Program-made: the position numbers and the translations under genes | Shown here: piece after piece, positions 8,201-16,647 of the stretch | Layout: the number at the start of each line of letters is the position of its first letter | How positions within the stretch are numbered: the stretch's first letter is position 1 | Source: Candidatus Poribacteria bacterium | GTDB lineage: Bacteria; Poribacteria; WGA-4E; PCPOR2b | DNA length: 39,028 nt | Direction of reading: 5' to 3' | Assembly (NCBI GenBank): GCA_022567695.1 | Contig: JADFGN010000006.1 | Location: forward strand, 1 to 39,028 | Notes under the pieces: model-generated | Told to the model about the DNA's origin: nothing | What the model saw: the letters and a program-made list of their open reading frames with translations, nothing else | The model's database searches: none

Positions 8201-11200
8201 CAAGAAGAGAGCCGCGGACGACATCGTGGAACTCGTAAACTTGCTAAATCGTTTGGATACGATTGACCGCGACGTCGATGAAGAGACGAAAAGACTGCTT
8301 CGAGATAACATGCTTACACTACGTAATGCGCGTTTTCGCAACATCCAAAAGCGTGTGGAGAAGATTGCTCGAATTAGTGAGTTGGAATACAAGCGTAAGA
8401 TTACATCAATTGAGCAGGCAATTACCCTGCAAGATCTTTTTAACCGATACTATACCTCCCTATTTATTTCGGTTGACCTATCCACTCAGAGCGATAAATT
8501 TGGTATCTTCAACAAGGGGTGGTTTTACGATCAACAGCCTGAATTTGTTCTGAGACGTGAATTTGCATCTATCGGCAATAAGCTCGCGGAGTACGCTGAG
8601 GAAGCAGATTTCGGCGTGCGTATTCAGAAGTTGTGGACCTTTACCGACGATCAGATTCGGCAGGCAGTGATGAGTAGCCAGTGGTCAGTCGCCTCCGGCA
8701 TTGAAGCGAAAAAGATGGTCGAAGGCAAAACGCTGGAAACCCTTATTAATGAGCACTATGGGATACTCACGAAGCTTTCGGGTGTTTCTCGGTTGATGAA
8801 GATGCAGTTTGAACAGATGCGAGATCGCGGTGAACCGTCCGAAGATATGCTCAAGGATATAGACTACATTCGCAAGGAGGTTGAACGGTTTATCCGCAAC
8901 GACCTGCGGTCCGCAAAAAAGGACCGCAAGAACAAAATCCGTCTGCTTAACCGGCTTGATGCGATGCTCGCGCTGCGACATGAGGATGCTTCTGCTTTAA
9001 CCCAAGACGAAATTGAAGATATCAAAACGCTGATCGGGATTGCAGGTTTAGGTGGACAAACCAACTTCGTTAATGCCATCTCCGCAAGTGGCGGAAAAAC
9101 GTGGAAGACTTACATCCCGGGCAAAATTGCCTTCGATAGCGAAGTGGCAACGCTCGTCGGCAGAACCGGAATCGCCTTTGCAACTATCGAAGATGCACGG
9201 GTGCTCACCGATACGCCGCTCGACACGATTGATCGAATGAAGCTCTCTGAAGATGGGAATCTCCATCGCCAAGTCAGAACGCTTGCAGCAATACTCATTC
9301 AGGCGATGCGCGATCCGCGGATGCCAACCGCTGCGCGGGTCGGAAACTTCTACTGCAACCTGTTCGGCGATGTAGTTGAATATGACGCCCGTGAAAGTGC
9401 CCTGCCGAATAAACCTGTTTCCTACCCGATTCTCACGATTCGGCGAAAACACAAAACGATGATGGGAGTGCGCGGCGATCTATTTACAATGGGCGACAAC
9501 AAAGGCAACTTTGAAGTCGCGGGGCTTGCGATGGAAGGACGCGCAACTAACCGTCTCGCTGGCGTGCAAGATGTAGAAGCCTACATCCTCGATCGGGATT
9601 CTGGCGATATTGTCTATGCACCCGATCTCGGCGATTTTGGTGCGAAATTGCTGCCGAATAAGATACGAATCAACACCCGTCGGCGTGGTTGCCGGATTGT
9701 GGTATTCCCGTGTGTTTCGACGACCATTTATGACCTTGTCGATCAACGGTATTTACGCACGTTACGGGAACTCAATGTTTACGACGCCAGAACCGACAGT
9801 GCGCCCGAGAAGTATGGCTTTTCGAAACCGTGGCAACAGGAAGGTATCTCTGCTGCAGAACCAATTGCGCTCGTCTACTCCGAACCCAACACACGAATCA
9901 AGATTGGCATGGCGTATGGTCAAATCGGGAAAAGGCTCTTGCTGATTAAAGCAACCAAGAGCGGCATGAAGAACCCGACGCTTTATACCGGTGAAGGCTT
10001 CGTCGTTCGAGAGAATGGTAGTATCCGTGTGACACCTTACGTGGTTGTACGGGATATGTGGTGGCTCGACGAAAACCGCAGCCGGTTTTATAAACGTTTT
10101 GGTATCTCCAGCGATCGCCTCGACCAACTCCATCAATTCGCCAACGAACACCTTGAACAGGCCGAGGTTGCCCTCGCAAAGAAGGATTACCAGCAAGCGT
10201 TGAAGCTTGCGCGTGCCGCATGGGGATATGAATCTCGTGCCTATCCCGATGTCAAGAAAATTGGCAATGACGTTGTCAACGGTGTGATGTTCTATTTGGC
10301 AATTTTAATGCCCTTTGCCTATTTCATGGAACGTCTGCTTTTCGCCTTCCCAAGTGTTAACAAACAGATTGTTGCAACGTTTGGCATCTTTCTCATCGTT
10401 TTCATCTTCCTCGCACAGGTACACCCAGCGTTTCAAATCACCACAACACCGATAATTATTCTGATCGCGTTTGTCGTGCTTGCATTGACGACGATTGTCA
10501 TTATTATCATCGTGCGGAAATTCGAGGAGCAGTTGGAGAAAATCAAGCAAGAAAGCTCGAAAGTGTACAAAGCGGATGTAGGTAGGCTGTCGGCAAGTGC
10601 GGCGGCGTTCAGTTTGGGGATCTCCAATATGCGGAAACGAAAAGGGCGTACCATACTCACCTGCGTAACGCTAGTTATTCTAACCTTTACAGTAATCTCC
10701 TTTACCTCAGTAAAGACGTTCATGCGTCCGAATCGCACCAGCCTTCCCTCAGTAACTCCGCGATATACCGGAATGCTAATTCGCGATCAGTATTGGCGTC
10801 CCCTCGAAGAACCAGTAATTACGTCAATTCTAAATGACTTGCAGAAGACGCAGATTCCCGAACGCAATTTCCGCTTACTTCTGAAAAAGCAGAAGCATTC
10901 GCCAGCGGAAATTGACCAGATTATTACCGATTTGCGTGCACAAGGTGCTTTGACTGGCAGTGGTGAAGGGTCAATGTTGATGGTCCGTAATGTCGTTGCG
11001 CCGAGAGCATGGTATCAATCCTCGGGTACCGGAGATCAGTCTTTCGTGCAATTGACACGTACCCGTAACCCGCTTGATCCGGTACCGCCACAGAATACAT
11101 CAACAGGGGAACCCTTAACCTTCGCCGCCAGCATGTTGGTTGGCATGGGGCCCGTTGAACCCGAAGTGACTGGTATCGACCGCTATCTCCAATATGGTAA

Positions 11201-12629
11201 ATGGTTTGATCCGGAGGATGAAGATACTTGGTCAACACAGTGGCCCTATGTGTGCGTCCTACCGAAAGGAATGGCAGATCTCTTAGGTATCACTGAGGCA
11301 GATATGGGGAAAGCGACCATTTCCGTCTACGGTGCCGATTTCACCGTTGTTGGGGTCTTAGGCATCGGCTTTAAAGATTTGACCGACAACGATGGCGAAG
11401 AGCTAACGCCGGTCGATTACCAGTTGATGCAGCAACAGCGTTCCCGCGGTGGACAGGGAGATGAAACGCTTGAAGGCGAACTTCAGAAGTATCTCCACCT
11501 GACCCCCGACAGCATCGCCATCCTGCCTTACCAAGTGGTGATGAATCAGGGCGGAACACTTAGAAGTGTCGCGGTTAATATGGAGCCTCTGTCAGGCGAT
11601 CCTTCAATTTTAAGTGCGAGAGACAAGCTCGATCTGATTATGGCACCGCTGATGAATCGCATCGCACTCGACTTCTTCGTCGGTCGTGATAAAGATACAT
11701 ACCTCTACAGTTCAATCGGAATGACCTCCTTCTCAGGCATGGGGAATCTGTTTGTCCCCATTCTGATCGCTGCACTAATCGTGCTAAATACAATGCTTGG
11801 TGCAGTCTATGAGCGGGTCAGGGAGATTAGCATCTACAGTTCAGTCGGTTTAGCACCTGTTCATATCGCCTTCCTATTCCTGGCGGAAGCCTGCGTTTAC
11901 GCCGTTGTCGGTGCGGTCCTCGGTTACTTGCTTGGTCAGGGCATAGCAACCTTCTTGGTGAAATTCGGTCTACTCGCTGGTTTGACGTTGAACTACTCAT
12001 CAATGTCTACTGTAGTGGCAACCATTATCGTCATGCTTGTTGTGCTCGGGAGTACGATGTATCCGGCTATCAAGGCGTCCCAGATGGCGGTTCCCGACAT
12101 CGAGCGAAAGTGGAAGTTGCCGGAGCCAGATGGGGATGAGTGGCTCTTCGATCTCCCGTTCACAGTCTTGTCTGAGGAATCGCTTGGCTTGAATATCTTC
12201 ATGCGCGACTATTTTGAGGCACACTCTGATGAATCCGCTAGTGATTTTTACACCGATCAGATCGCCTTTAGTCGTGGGAGTGCAAACCCCGAAGATCCGG
12301 AAGAAGAAGGATACGCAGTTGGGATGATGGTTTGGCTCGCGCCTTATGACCTCGGCGTCAGCCAGTCGATACGGTTCGTTACGTCACCATCTGGTGGAGA
12401 GGAACAAGATCTCTTCAAACTCACACTTGAGGTCCATCGGGAAAGTGGAGAGATCGCTTCATGGAAACGGGTTAATCGCCGCTTCTTGAATCTCATTCGG
12501 AAACAATTGCTAATCTGGCGGACATTCAGCGCGGACATTCGTGGTGAATTCCACGAGCGGGGTCGTCAGGAAAGCGACGCCGCCGAAGTGGTGCCAACGA
12601 CTGAACTCGCTCCACAACCTGCGGATTAA
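5271..12629 (+). CDS. Giant exported M28-like / LysM / coiled-coil / FtsX-type ABC permease fusion (2452 aa)
   Basis: ATG 5271 follows GGAGG/AAGGA-type sites at 5250-5259 and opens a signal peptide (1-28). Order: M28-type N-terminal helices (about 45-98); LysM at 144-174 and 235-264; four acidic DGxDNDxDGxxDE loops at about 180-195, 272-287, 300-312 and 319-334; M28 core (about 430-530); long charged coiled coil (about 540-1250); M28-type C-terminal segment (about 1255-1350); beta-rich domain (1360-1600); three membrane spans (about 1673-1748); then an FtsX/MacB core with a span at 1795-1813, a 340-residue outer domain and spans near 2157-2180, 2196-2226 and 2245-2265, with a cytoplasmic tail. 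M28 zinc ligands are largely replaced: Tyr457 for His, His506-Phe507 for Glu-Glu, Asp1314 for the last His. It is thus probably a non-catalytic peptidase fold. The ATPase partner is likely the product of 16647-17468. Likely role: envelope machinery, by inference. Confidence 0.9.
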   Translation: MIKTRIPYISLCLCLFTLFFFASTVIAANGQRTLGLSETAVKIRDDVDIGNMRKDIARLSSLSTRVTGYPQAANASKYIFDRFVETGLQNVESREFELTVPIDQGDGKLEVVTEDGTVLRTFKILPLWPNLVRTSLLPNGIKHLVGEGETLSAIAQSYQVDVQSILSDSHNQYLRDQATDGRDNDGDGQVDEAGELALVEGNTVFIPTGGLTAPLFYGGDSELADFNGLDIGGFWYKVQPGDTLKDIANRFRVGPGSITDDILNSHLQKAEDGIDNDEDGTIDEYGEIPPLSEIALWDSDGIDNDRDGFVDEIPGDQTDGIDNNRNGEIDEEGEFCAASEASLFIPQGSIMLIDFNSSTRWLNAAMLGAKVVIFIEPETTIRGEAENKFLTVPANMPRFWISKADADELLGMLEEAKVIARVTCTMTWERRIGQNIRGFLEGGDPRLKDELVVINGYYDSMSVVPAMAPGADPTSGIAALLELARIFSQEEFRPGRSLLFVAIDAHFQGLAGMRAFMEGIGQDVVGREADSAGTPTMRGLRRGISADLFEFQELGRKILLSIDRTVLVDLPPDFFYEVNRIDEDLDSLVITLTDLSSTQGNIDSLRNAQRDFKEKQKKRRETTVKKREKQGFTLEEKSRLEVNLAKFKKDATQTTHFLRSLVDRITQLRNQALTESRKAQRELIESVALPMARLDQWALSKLEADLQEGKIEGSYSLNPSDSYLLPRKTKEGGYELPPVAGMDTVYQDDVKRLSDYLQDWEFADKRKFSLQYASDRLLDRHLDFQGLQRMKEARKVVNRARQANKKLSDYITTEKRLLEQILAKIPQNTDDIETQITGAIAQLRSNPAASTSMDKLMVYLNSSTFKSLQRIQSEIKQQLTEAKAAETQAVVGLQDVLVKDLTKDKQGIFEIALRNARLERQRIQTLLELHKQLRRPYLGEEKMVISHYLSQAEVEEVLEARTQIAAHREEDFLIEQVKKRAADDIVELVNLLNRLDTIDRDVDEETKRLLRDNMLTLRNARFRNIQKRVEKIARISELEYKRKITSIEQAITLQDLFNRYYTSLFISVDLSTQSDKFGIFNKGWFYDQQPEFVLRREFASIGNKLAEYAEEADFGVRIQKLWTFTDDQIRQAVMSSQWSVASGIEAKKMVEGKTLETLINEHYGILTKLSGVSRLMKMQFEQMRDRGEPSEDMLKDIDYIRKEVERFIRNDLRSAKKDRKNKIRLLNRLDAMLALRHEDASALTQDEIEDIKTLIGIAGLGGQTNFVNAISASGGKTWKTYIPGKIAFDSEVATLVGRTGIAFATIEDARVLTDTPLDTIDRMKLSEDGNLHRQVRTLAAILIQAMRDPRMPTAARVGNFYCNLFGDVVEYDARESALPNKPVSYPILTIRRKHKTMMGVRGDLFTMGDNKGNFEVAGLAMEGRATNRLAGVQDVEAYILDRDSGDIVYAPDLGDFGAKLLPNKIRINTRRRGCRIVVFPCVSTTIYDLVDQRYLRTLRELNVYDARTDSAPEKYGFSKPWQQEGISAAEPIALVYSEPNTRIKIGMAYGQIGKRLLLIKATKSGMKNPTLYTGEGFVVRENGSIRVTPYVVVRDMWWLDENRSRFYKRFGISSDRLDQLHQFANEHLEQAEVALAKKDYQQALKLARAAWGYESRAYPDVKKIGNDVVNGVMFYLAILMPFAYFMERLLFAFPSVNKQIVATFGIFLIVFIFLAQVHPAFQITTTPIIILIAFVVLALTTIVIIIIVRKFEEQLEKIKQESSKVYKADVGRLSASAAAFSLGISNMRKRKGRTILTCVTLVILTFTVISFTSVKTFMRPNRTSLPSVTPRYTGMLIRDQYWRPLEEPVITSILNDLQKTQIPERNFRLLLKKQKHSPAEIDQIITDLRAQGALTGSGEGSMLMVRNVVAPRAWYQSSGTGDQSFVQLTRTRNPLDPVPPQNTSTGEPLTFAASMLVGMGPVEPEVTGIDRYLQYGKWFDPEDEDTWSTQWPYVCVLPKGMADLLGITEADMGKATISVYGADFTVVGVLGIGFKDLTDNDGEELTPVDYQLMQQQRSRGGQGDETLEGELQKYLHLTPDSIAILPYQVVMNQGGTLRSVAVNMEPLSGDPSILSARDKLDLIMAPLMNRIALDFFVGRDKDTYLYSSIGMTSFSGMGNLFVPILIAALIVLNTMLGAVYERVREISIYSSVGLAPVHIAFLFLAEACVYAVVGAVLGYLLGQGIATFLVKFGLLAGLTLNYSSMSTVVATIIVMLVVLGSTMYPAIKASQMAVPDIERKWKLPEPDGDEWLFDLPFTVLSEESLGLNIFMRDYFEAHSDESASDFYTDQIAFSRGSANPEDPEEEGYAVGMMVWLAPYDLGVSQSIRFVTSPSGGEEQDLFKLTLEVHRESGEIASWKRVNRRFLNLIRKQLLIWRTFSADIRGEFHERGRQESDAAEVVPTTELAPQPAD

Positions 12630-12678
12630 GAAAGAATCCAGTATACAGGATGCAGATGAGCTGTCAATTTTGTAGTGA

Positions 12679-12743
12679 CAACCCTTTGGGTGGGAGGAAG
12701 AACCTGCGTCATCTGCGGATCCCCCCTCCTTACGAAGGAGGGG
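12679..12743. repeat. Interspersed GC-rich repeat and hairpin
   Basis: 12680-12707 (AACCCTTTGGGTGGGAGGA...) resembles 25290-25317. Just after it, CCCCTCCTT (12723-12731) and AAGGAGGGG (12735-12743) form a perfect 9-bp stem with an ACG loop, followed by GCCGGGGGAGG as in the element at 25131-25207. There is no T-run behind the stem, so it is not a canonical intrinsic terminator. The rest of the gap 12630-12906 holds only degenerate CTGTATCCTGAATC words. Confidence 0.6.
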
Positions 12744-12906
12744 CCGGGGGAGGTGGTCCGAAGAACCTCACACATTCCATAAAATCTTGACTTTAATACT
12801 GAAAATTAGTTTCAAGTAACTCTTGCATTCTGTATCCTGAATCTGTGTATCCTATATTTTTCTTACGTCTGATGTTTTACGCAACACAAGATCGGAGATA
12901 TAAAAT

Positions 12907-13077
12907 ATGGAAAAATTGGTCAGCGTTATTATCATCATCGGTGCCGTTTTTTGGGTCATCTCGATTTTATTTATGGGAGGGCGATGGCAGCCGCAAATGT
13001 TAGCTGCAGTCATCCTACTCTTCGGGATTTTCCTCGCCCATTTCTGGGAAGAGGCTGTTCACAAGGAGGACGAATGA
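12907..13077 (+). CDS. Small two-span membrane protein (56 aa)
   Basis: ATG at 12907 is preceded by GGAGA at 12894-12898 with 8-base spacing, and the frame closes with TGA at 13075-13077. The product has two hydrophobic helices, VSVIIIIGAVFWVISILF (residues about 5-22) and MLAAVILLFGIFLAHFW (about 31-47). A short positive turn (GGRWQPQ) joins them, and the tail is charged (EEAVHKEDE). No family is recognised. Its position between the giant permease and the multi-pass carrier, with a good ribosome site, makes it a likely real gene. It could be an accessory subunit of either membrane protein. Both termini probably face the same side. Confidence 0.72.
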   Translation: MEKLVSVIIIIGAVFWVISILFMGGRWQPQMLAAVILLFGIFLAHFWEEAVHKEDE

Positions 13078-13169
13078 ACGGGGGCGGATTATACTAAAAC
13101 ACGGATTTCGTGTAATCCTATACATCCGTGTTTTCATCACGCTTCACGCACGAAAGGAGACATATACAT

Positions 13170-15164
13170 TTGGCGCGAGAAAGAGTATCACAATCAGAAG
13201 AGTGGCAAGCGTGGGCACAGCGCTACGATATTGATGGCGGCGTCCGAACCTTTGAGTCTGGTTTGACCCTCAAGGTCTTTTTGGGCGCAATCTTCGTTGG
13301 GCTATTGATGATGCCGGGCTCGATCTATTTATCCTGGGTATCCGGTGGGACCGGTGCCAGTGCTGCGCCGTGGGTGGCGGTTATCCTATTTACCGAATTG
13401 GCACGTCGGTCTTTTGCCACTGTCAGACGTCAGGAACTGTATATGCTGCTTGGTCTGACCGGCATGGCGGTTGGTTCTGGAAACAATTATCGCAGCTTCA
13501 TCTGGTACGGCTACTTTATCAATACGCCCCAAGCCGCATCGTATGAGATAGCGGACAAGATTCCATGGTGGATAGCGCCCGCTAGGGATTCAATTGCCAT
13601 TGCAGAACGTTCACTGTTGCATTGGGACTGGAAATGGCCAATCATCATTTTTCTGTTTATGCGGGTGCTTTCAGAGATGCGAAATCTTGGGGCAGGGTAT
13701 TTTCTGTTCCGCCTAACAGCAGACCTTGAACGCCTCCCGTTTCCGATGGCACCCATCGCAGCGCAGGGTGCAACAGCACTCGCAGAGACCACCGGTAGGT
13801 CGGAAACATGGCGATGGCGTGTGTTTTCGATTGGGTCGATGGCCGGGTTAATTTGGGGCTTCATTTATATCGGTGTGCCTTCGCTAACAGGCGTGATGAT
13901 GTCGGAGCCGATTCAGATTCTGAAAATCCCATTCATCGATTTTACGCCAAGCATTGAAGGCTTTGCCCCGACGGGCGTATTTGCGCTTGCCACAGACTTT
14001 GGGCAAATGCTACCCGGCTTTGTTATGCCATTTCCGGTCATTATGACCCAGTTTGTAGCCGCGATTTTCAGTCAATTTATTCTGAATCCGCAGATTCTTT
14101 ACCGTTTTGAAATTTTACACCAGTGGCGTCCAGGCTTGGATAACCGCGGAACAGGGTTGTTTAATTTTCTCGATTTCTGGTTTAGTTTCGGGCTAGGCAA
14201 GTCTTTCAGTTTTGCATTCGTTGGGCTAGCGGCTTCGCTTCCAATGCTGATGAAGTTCCGATCCGCACGGCAGAAAGGAATCGGTCAGCGAGGCTCCCTT
14301 CAACCCCCACCGGGGCGCGGAGATTTCCCGCTGTGGCTAATGGCAGGATTGTGGGTAGTTGGTATGGGAACTTATGTATGGTTCGTACATAAGTTTATGG
14401 TGCCAAACTTTCCGCTGTCGTTCCTACTCGGTTTCGCTTTTATTTACACACCGTTGAATTCCTATATTACGGCACGGACGTTCGGGGTTTTAGGACGAGA
14501 TCTTTTTGAAATTCCGTATCTGCACGAAATGACGTTTATTTTAAGTAAATACGAGGAGATTGACATCTGGTTTGTCCATCTGCCGGATGAGGACTACGGA
14601 CGGGGCACTCAAGGGTGGCGTGAAATAGAACTGACAGGCACCACCTTTACCAGTATGGTTGCTGCGCGTTTGTTGCTCACCCCGATTCTGCTTGTTTCTA
14701 GCATTGTGGTAATGCACTTCCTCTGGAAAATTGCTCCTGTGCCTTCCTCTCAATATCCGTTTATACAAACATGGTGGCCCATTAATGTGACCCAAGAATG
14801 TTTGAGGATAACCGCACTCCGAGACGGAAATAGCCAGATGTTGCAAGCACTTCGTGGTGATTACGTGATGGCAGGACTTACAGTTTCTCTTGCAATTTAT
14901 GGGCTACTCTGGGTTGTCAAGATGCCTTCCATGTGGTACTACGGATTCGTTGGAGGAATTGGCGGCGATCCCGGGATGATGATGCCGATGGTCCTCGGCG
15001 CAGTCATAGGGCGGTTTTACATGATTAAGCGATATGGCTTAAAACGGTGGTATATGTTTAACCCCGTTTTGGCAGCCGGCTTTTTCTGCGGTGTTGGACT
15101 TGTTGGCATGGGAACCGTTGCCATCGCGTTGGTGTCCAAATCTGTGATTGTTAAGCCCTTCTAA
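13170..15164 (+). CDS. Multi-pass membrane carrier, OPT-like / DUF6785 family
   Basis: The start is set at TTG 13170 because AAAGGAGA at 13153-13160 stands 9 bases before it; the longer GTG start at 13128 has no site. The 664-aa protein has roughly 12-14 hydrophobic helices. Examples are VFLGAIFVGLLMMPGSIYL near the N-terminus, PIIIFLFMRVL in the middle, and GFFCGVGLVGMGTVAIALV at the C-terminus. Conserved-looking polar segments include RLTADLERLPFPMAPIAAQG and NPQILYRFEILHQWRPGLDN. These match my memory of the DUF6785/OPT-superfamily proteins abundant in Poribacteria and Planctomycetes-like genomes, thought to be oligopeptide or metal-chelate carriers. No ATPase domain is present, so transport would be secondary. 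Its place inside the ABC gene set suggests, but does not prove, a shared substrate. Confidence 0.82.
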   Translation: MARERVSQSEEWQAWAQRYDIDGGVRTFESGLTLKVFLGAIFVGLLMMPGSIYLSWVSGGTGASAAPWVAVILFTELARRSFATVRRQELYMLLGLTGMAVGSGNNYRSFIWYGYFINTPQAASYEIADKIPWWIAPARDSIAIAERSLLHWDWKWPIIIFLFMRVLSEMRNLGAGYFLFRLTADLERLPFPMAPIAAQGATALAETTGRSETWRWRVFSIGSMAGLIWGFIYIGVPSLTGVMMSEPIQILKIPFIDFTPSIEGFAPTGVFALATDFGQMLPGFVMPFPVIMTQFVAAIFSQFILNPQILYRFEILHQWRPGLDNRGTGLFNFLDFWFSFGLGKSFSFAFVGLAASLPMLMKFRSARQKGIGQRGSLQPPPGRGDFPLWLMAGLWVVGMGTYVWFVHKFMVPNFPLSFLLGFAFIYTPLNSYITARTFGVLGRDLFEIPYLHEMTFILSKYEEIDIWFVHLPDEDYGRGTQGWREIELTGTTFTSMVAARLLLTPILLVSSIVVMHFLWKIAPVPSSQYPFIQTWWPINVTQECLRITALRDGNSQMLQALRGDYVMAGLTVSLAIYGLLWVVKMPSMWYYGFVGGIGGDPGMMMPMVLGAVIGRFYMIKRYGLKRWYMFNPVLAAGFFCGVGLVGMGTVAIALVSKSVIVKPF

Positions 15165-15167
15165 GCG

Positions 15168-15202
15168 GAGATGCAAAATTCGAGATGCACATGAATCCTG
15201 TA
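15168..15202. repeat. Degenerate interspersed word repeat
   Basis: The words ATGCACATGAATCCTGTATC recur with changes at 21464-21505, and in looser form at 4740-4800 and 12820-12853. All copies lie between genes. They look like remnants of one short dispersed family of unknown nature. Confidence 0.4.
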
Positions 15203-15260
15203 TCTCCGATGGATCGGCGTCCTCACTTCGTTCCAATAGGAATTCTGAATCTTTGATTTT

Positions 15261-16190
15261 ATGGACTGGATGACATTCGGTTGGGCGGGTATCAGGCTTG
15301 AGATTCCCGCGAACTGGGAATTGAGTGGATTATCTGGAGATGATAAGGAAGGCTATCTGCGTCTGGATGATGAGGATATGCCGCGTTTGGAGTTGAAGTG
15401 GGCGAAGTCCAAGCGAAAAAAGCCAGATCTACATAAAGTCCTTGATGAGTATTTCAAACTGGTTCGCAAGAATTACAAGCGCAAAGATACCAAACTTAAT
15501 ATCCAACGGGATGTCAATCTGATCAGAGATGAACAGTTTTTTGAAGGACGAAGTGTCGTTACTTTTAGTTGGAAAGGGGACATTCGTGCAAATGGTGCCA
15601 TCTTCCACTGCGAGACCTGCAAACGAATCACGATTGTCCAGATTATGGGACGCCTCAAGGAGAATTTGCGCGCATTCACCACGCGCATCTTGAGTGCCAT
15701 TGAAGATCACCCGATCGGACAGAATATCCTCTGGAGCGCATATCAACTCAACGTTGAAGTGCCTCGGCGGTATCGCCTGGAAAAATATCGGCTTCTGTCC
15801 GGCTACCTTCTTTTTCCGTTTGTCGATGGCAGTCGGAAGGTAAGTGTTGAACGTTATGGCCCCGCAGATGTGACCCTTGCGAATTCTGACCTTGAATCAT
15901 GGTTTCGCGCCAAATACGCCAAAGCGATTCGTGGATACGGTTTTCAGATGACACTAACCACCGACGATGGGGACGAACGATTCGCGCTGATGGGTGAGGA
16001 AACCCGTTTCACCGATCATATTCCTTTTACACCCGTTTTGGCTATCGATAAGGTGTTGCGTCGAAAGACGTTTGCTATCCGGCTCTGGCGATGTCATAAA
16101 TCTAACCGCATTTACGTTGTCCAATCAATCGCAAAGCGTGATGCAGTCAAGACGGCAGAGATCGTTGCAAAAAGTATTCGATGTCATTAG
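15261..16190 (+). CDS. Hypothetical protein with two similar alpha-beta domains (PsbP/DcrB-like?)
   Basis: ATG 15261 opens a 309-aa soluble protein; no strong ribosome site is seen. The first half begins GWAGIRLEIPANWELSG and the second NVEVPRRYRLEKYRL, each followed by a strand with a lysine/arginine-rich or acidic pattern (RLELKWAKSKRKK; KVSVERYGPADV). Both halves then contain a long helix and strands, suggesting a tandem duplication of a PsbP/Mog1-like or DcrB-like fold. Sequence identity between halves is low, so this is a structural guess. CETCKR (about 119-124) is the only CxxC pair. There is no signal peptide, so it should act in the cytoplasm. It sits in the gene string leading to the PqqD-like and ABC ATPase genes, with the next start 34 bases downstream. 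Confidence 0.72.
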   Translation: MDWMTFGWAGIRLEIPANWELSGLSGDDKEGYLRLDDEDMPRLELKWAKSKRKKPDLHKVLDEYFKLVRKNYKRKDTKLNIQRDVNLIRDEQFFEGRSVVTFSWKGDIRANGAIFHCETCKRITIVQIMGRLKENLRAFTTRILSAIEDHPIGQNILWSAYQLNVEVPRRYRLEKYRLLSGYLLFPFVDGSRKVSVERYGPADVTLANSDLESWFRAKYAKAIRGYGFQMTLTTDDGDERFALMGEETRFTDHIPFTPVLAIDKVLRRKTFAIRLWRCHKSNRIYVVQSIAKRDAVKTAEIVAKSIRCH

Positions 16191-16224
16191 AAAGGGGTCT
16201 CCCTTTCATGCTTCATGCACTACA

Positions 16225-16647
16225 ATGATTAACGCAATTCTTTACAAACTCAAACTCAAAAAGCGTCCAGATTCCCAATTTGAGCGAGCGGATATTCTGA
16301 ATTCACTGCCCCTTCGCAACAAGCTCATCAAATGGGAGGTCGATGACAAAGGGGAAGTTTCGCTCATCATTCCTCAGACACGGAAGCTATGGGTGAGAAT
16401 CACCTCAAAGATTTTTATGTTACCCAATAAACGGGTCATCGTATTAGATGGTATCGGTTCTTTCGTCTGGCAACTGTGTGATGGTCGTAATCAAATTCAT
16501 TCGGTTGTCAACCAACTTCGCAAACAGTATAAAATGACAAGAAAAGAGGCAGAGACGTCTCTGTTTACTTTTATGCGTCAGTTGGGCAAACGTGGCATCA
16601 TCGGATTTGCCGTGCCCAAAAAAACAACCAAAGGGGGTAAAGAATAA
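16225..16647 (+). CDS. PqqD-like (winged-helix) protein
   Basis: ATG 16225 gives a 140-aa protein starting MINAILYKLKLKKRPD. The frame is open further upstream, but the region before 16225 overlaps the previous gene and lacks good starts. Residues about 55-130 fit the PqqD fold: a strand with VRITSKIFMLPNKRVIVLDG, then IGSFVWQLCDGRNQIHSVVNQL, then a helix pair ending MRQLGKRGIIGF. PqqD-type domains act as chaperones that present a peptide to a radical-SAM enzyme or bind cargo in RiPP pathways. No radical-SAM enzyme or precursor peptide is visible here, so it may be a cargo or regulatory adaptor for the ABC machine. Its stop overlaps the ATPase start (TAATG), so the two are co-translated. Confidence 0.8.
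   Translation: MINAILYKLKLKKRPDSQFERADILNSLPLRNKLIKWEVDDKGEVSLIIPQTRKLWVRITSKIFMLPNKRVIVLDGIGSFVWQLCDGRNQIHSVVNQLRKQYKMTRKEAETSLFTFMRQLGKRGIIGFAVPKKTTKGGKE

Noticed and set aside
12723-12743. Hairpin after the giant gene as an intrinsic terminator
   Set aside because: The stem is followed by GCCGGGGG, not Ts; it belongs to the dispersed palindrome family.
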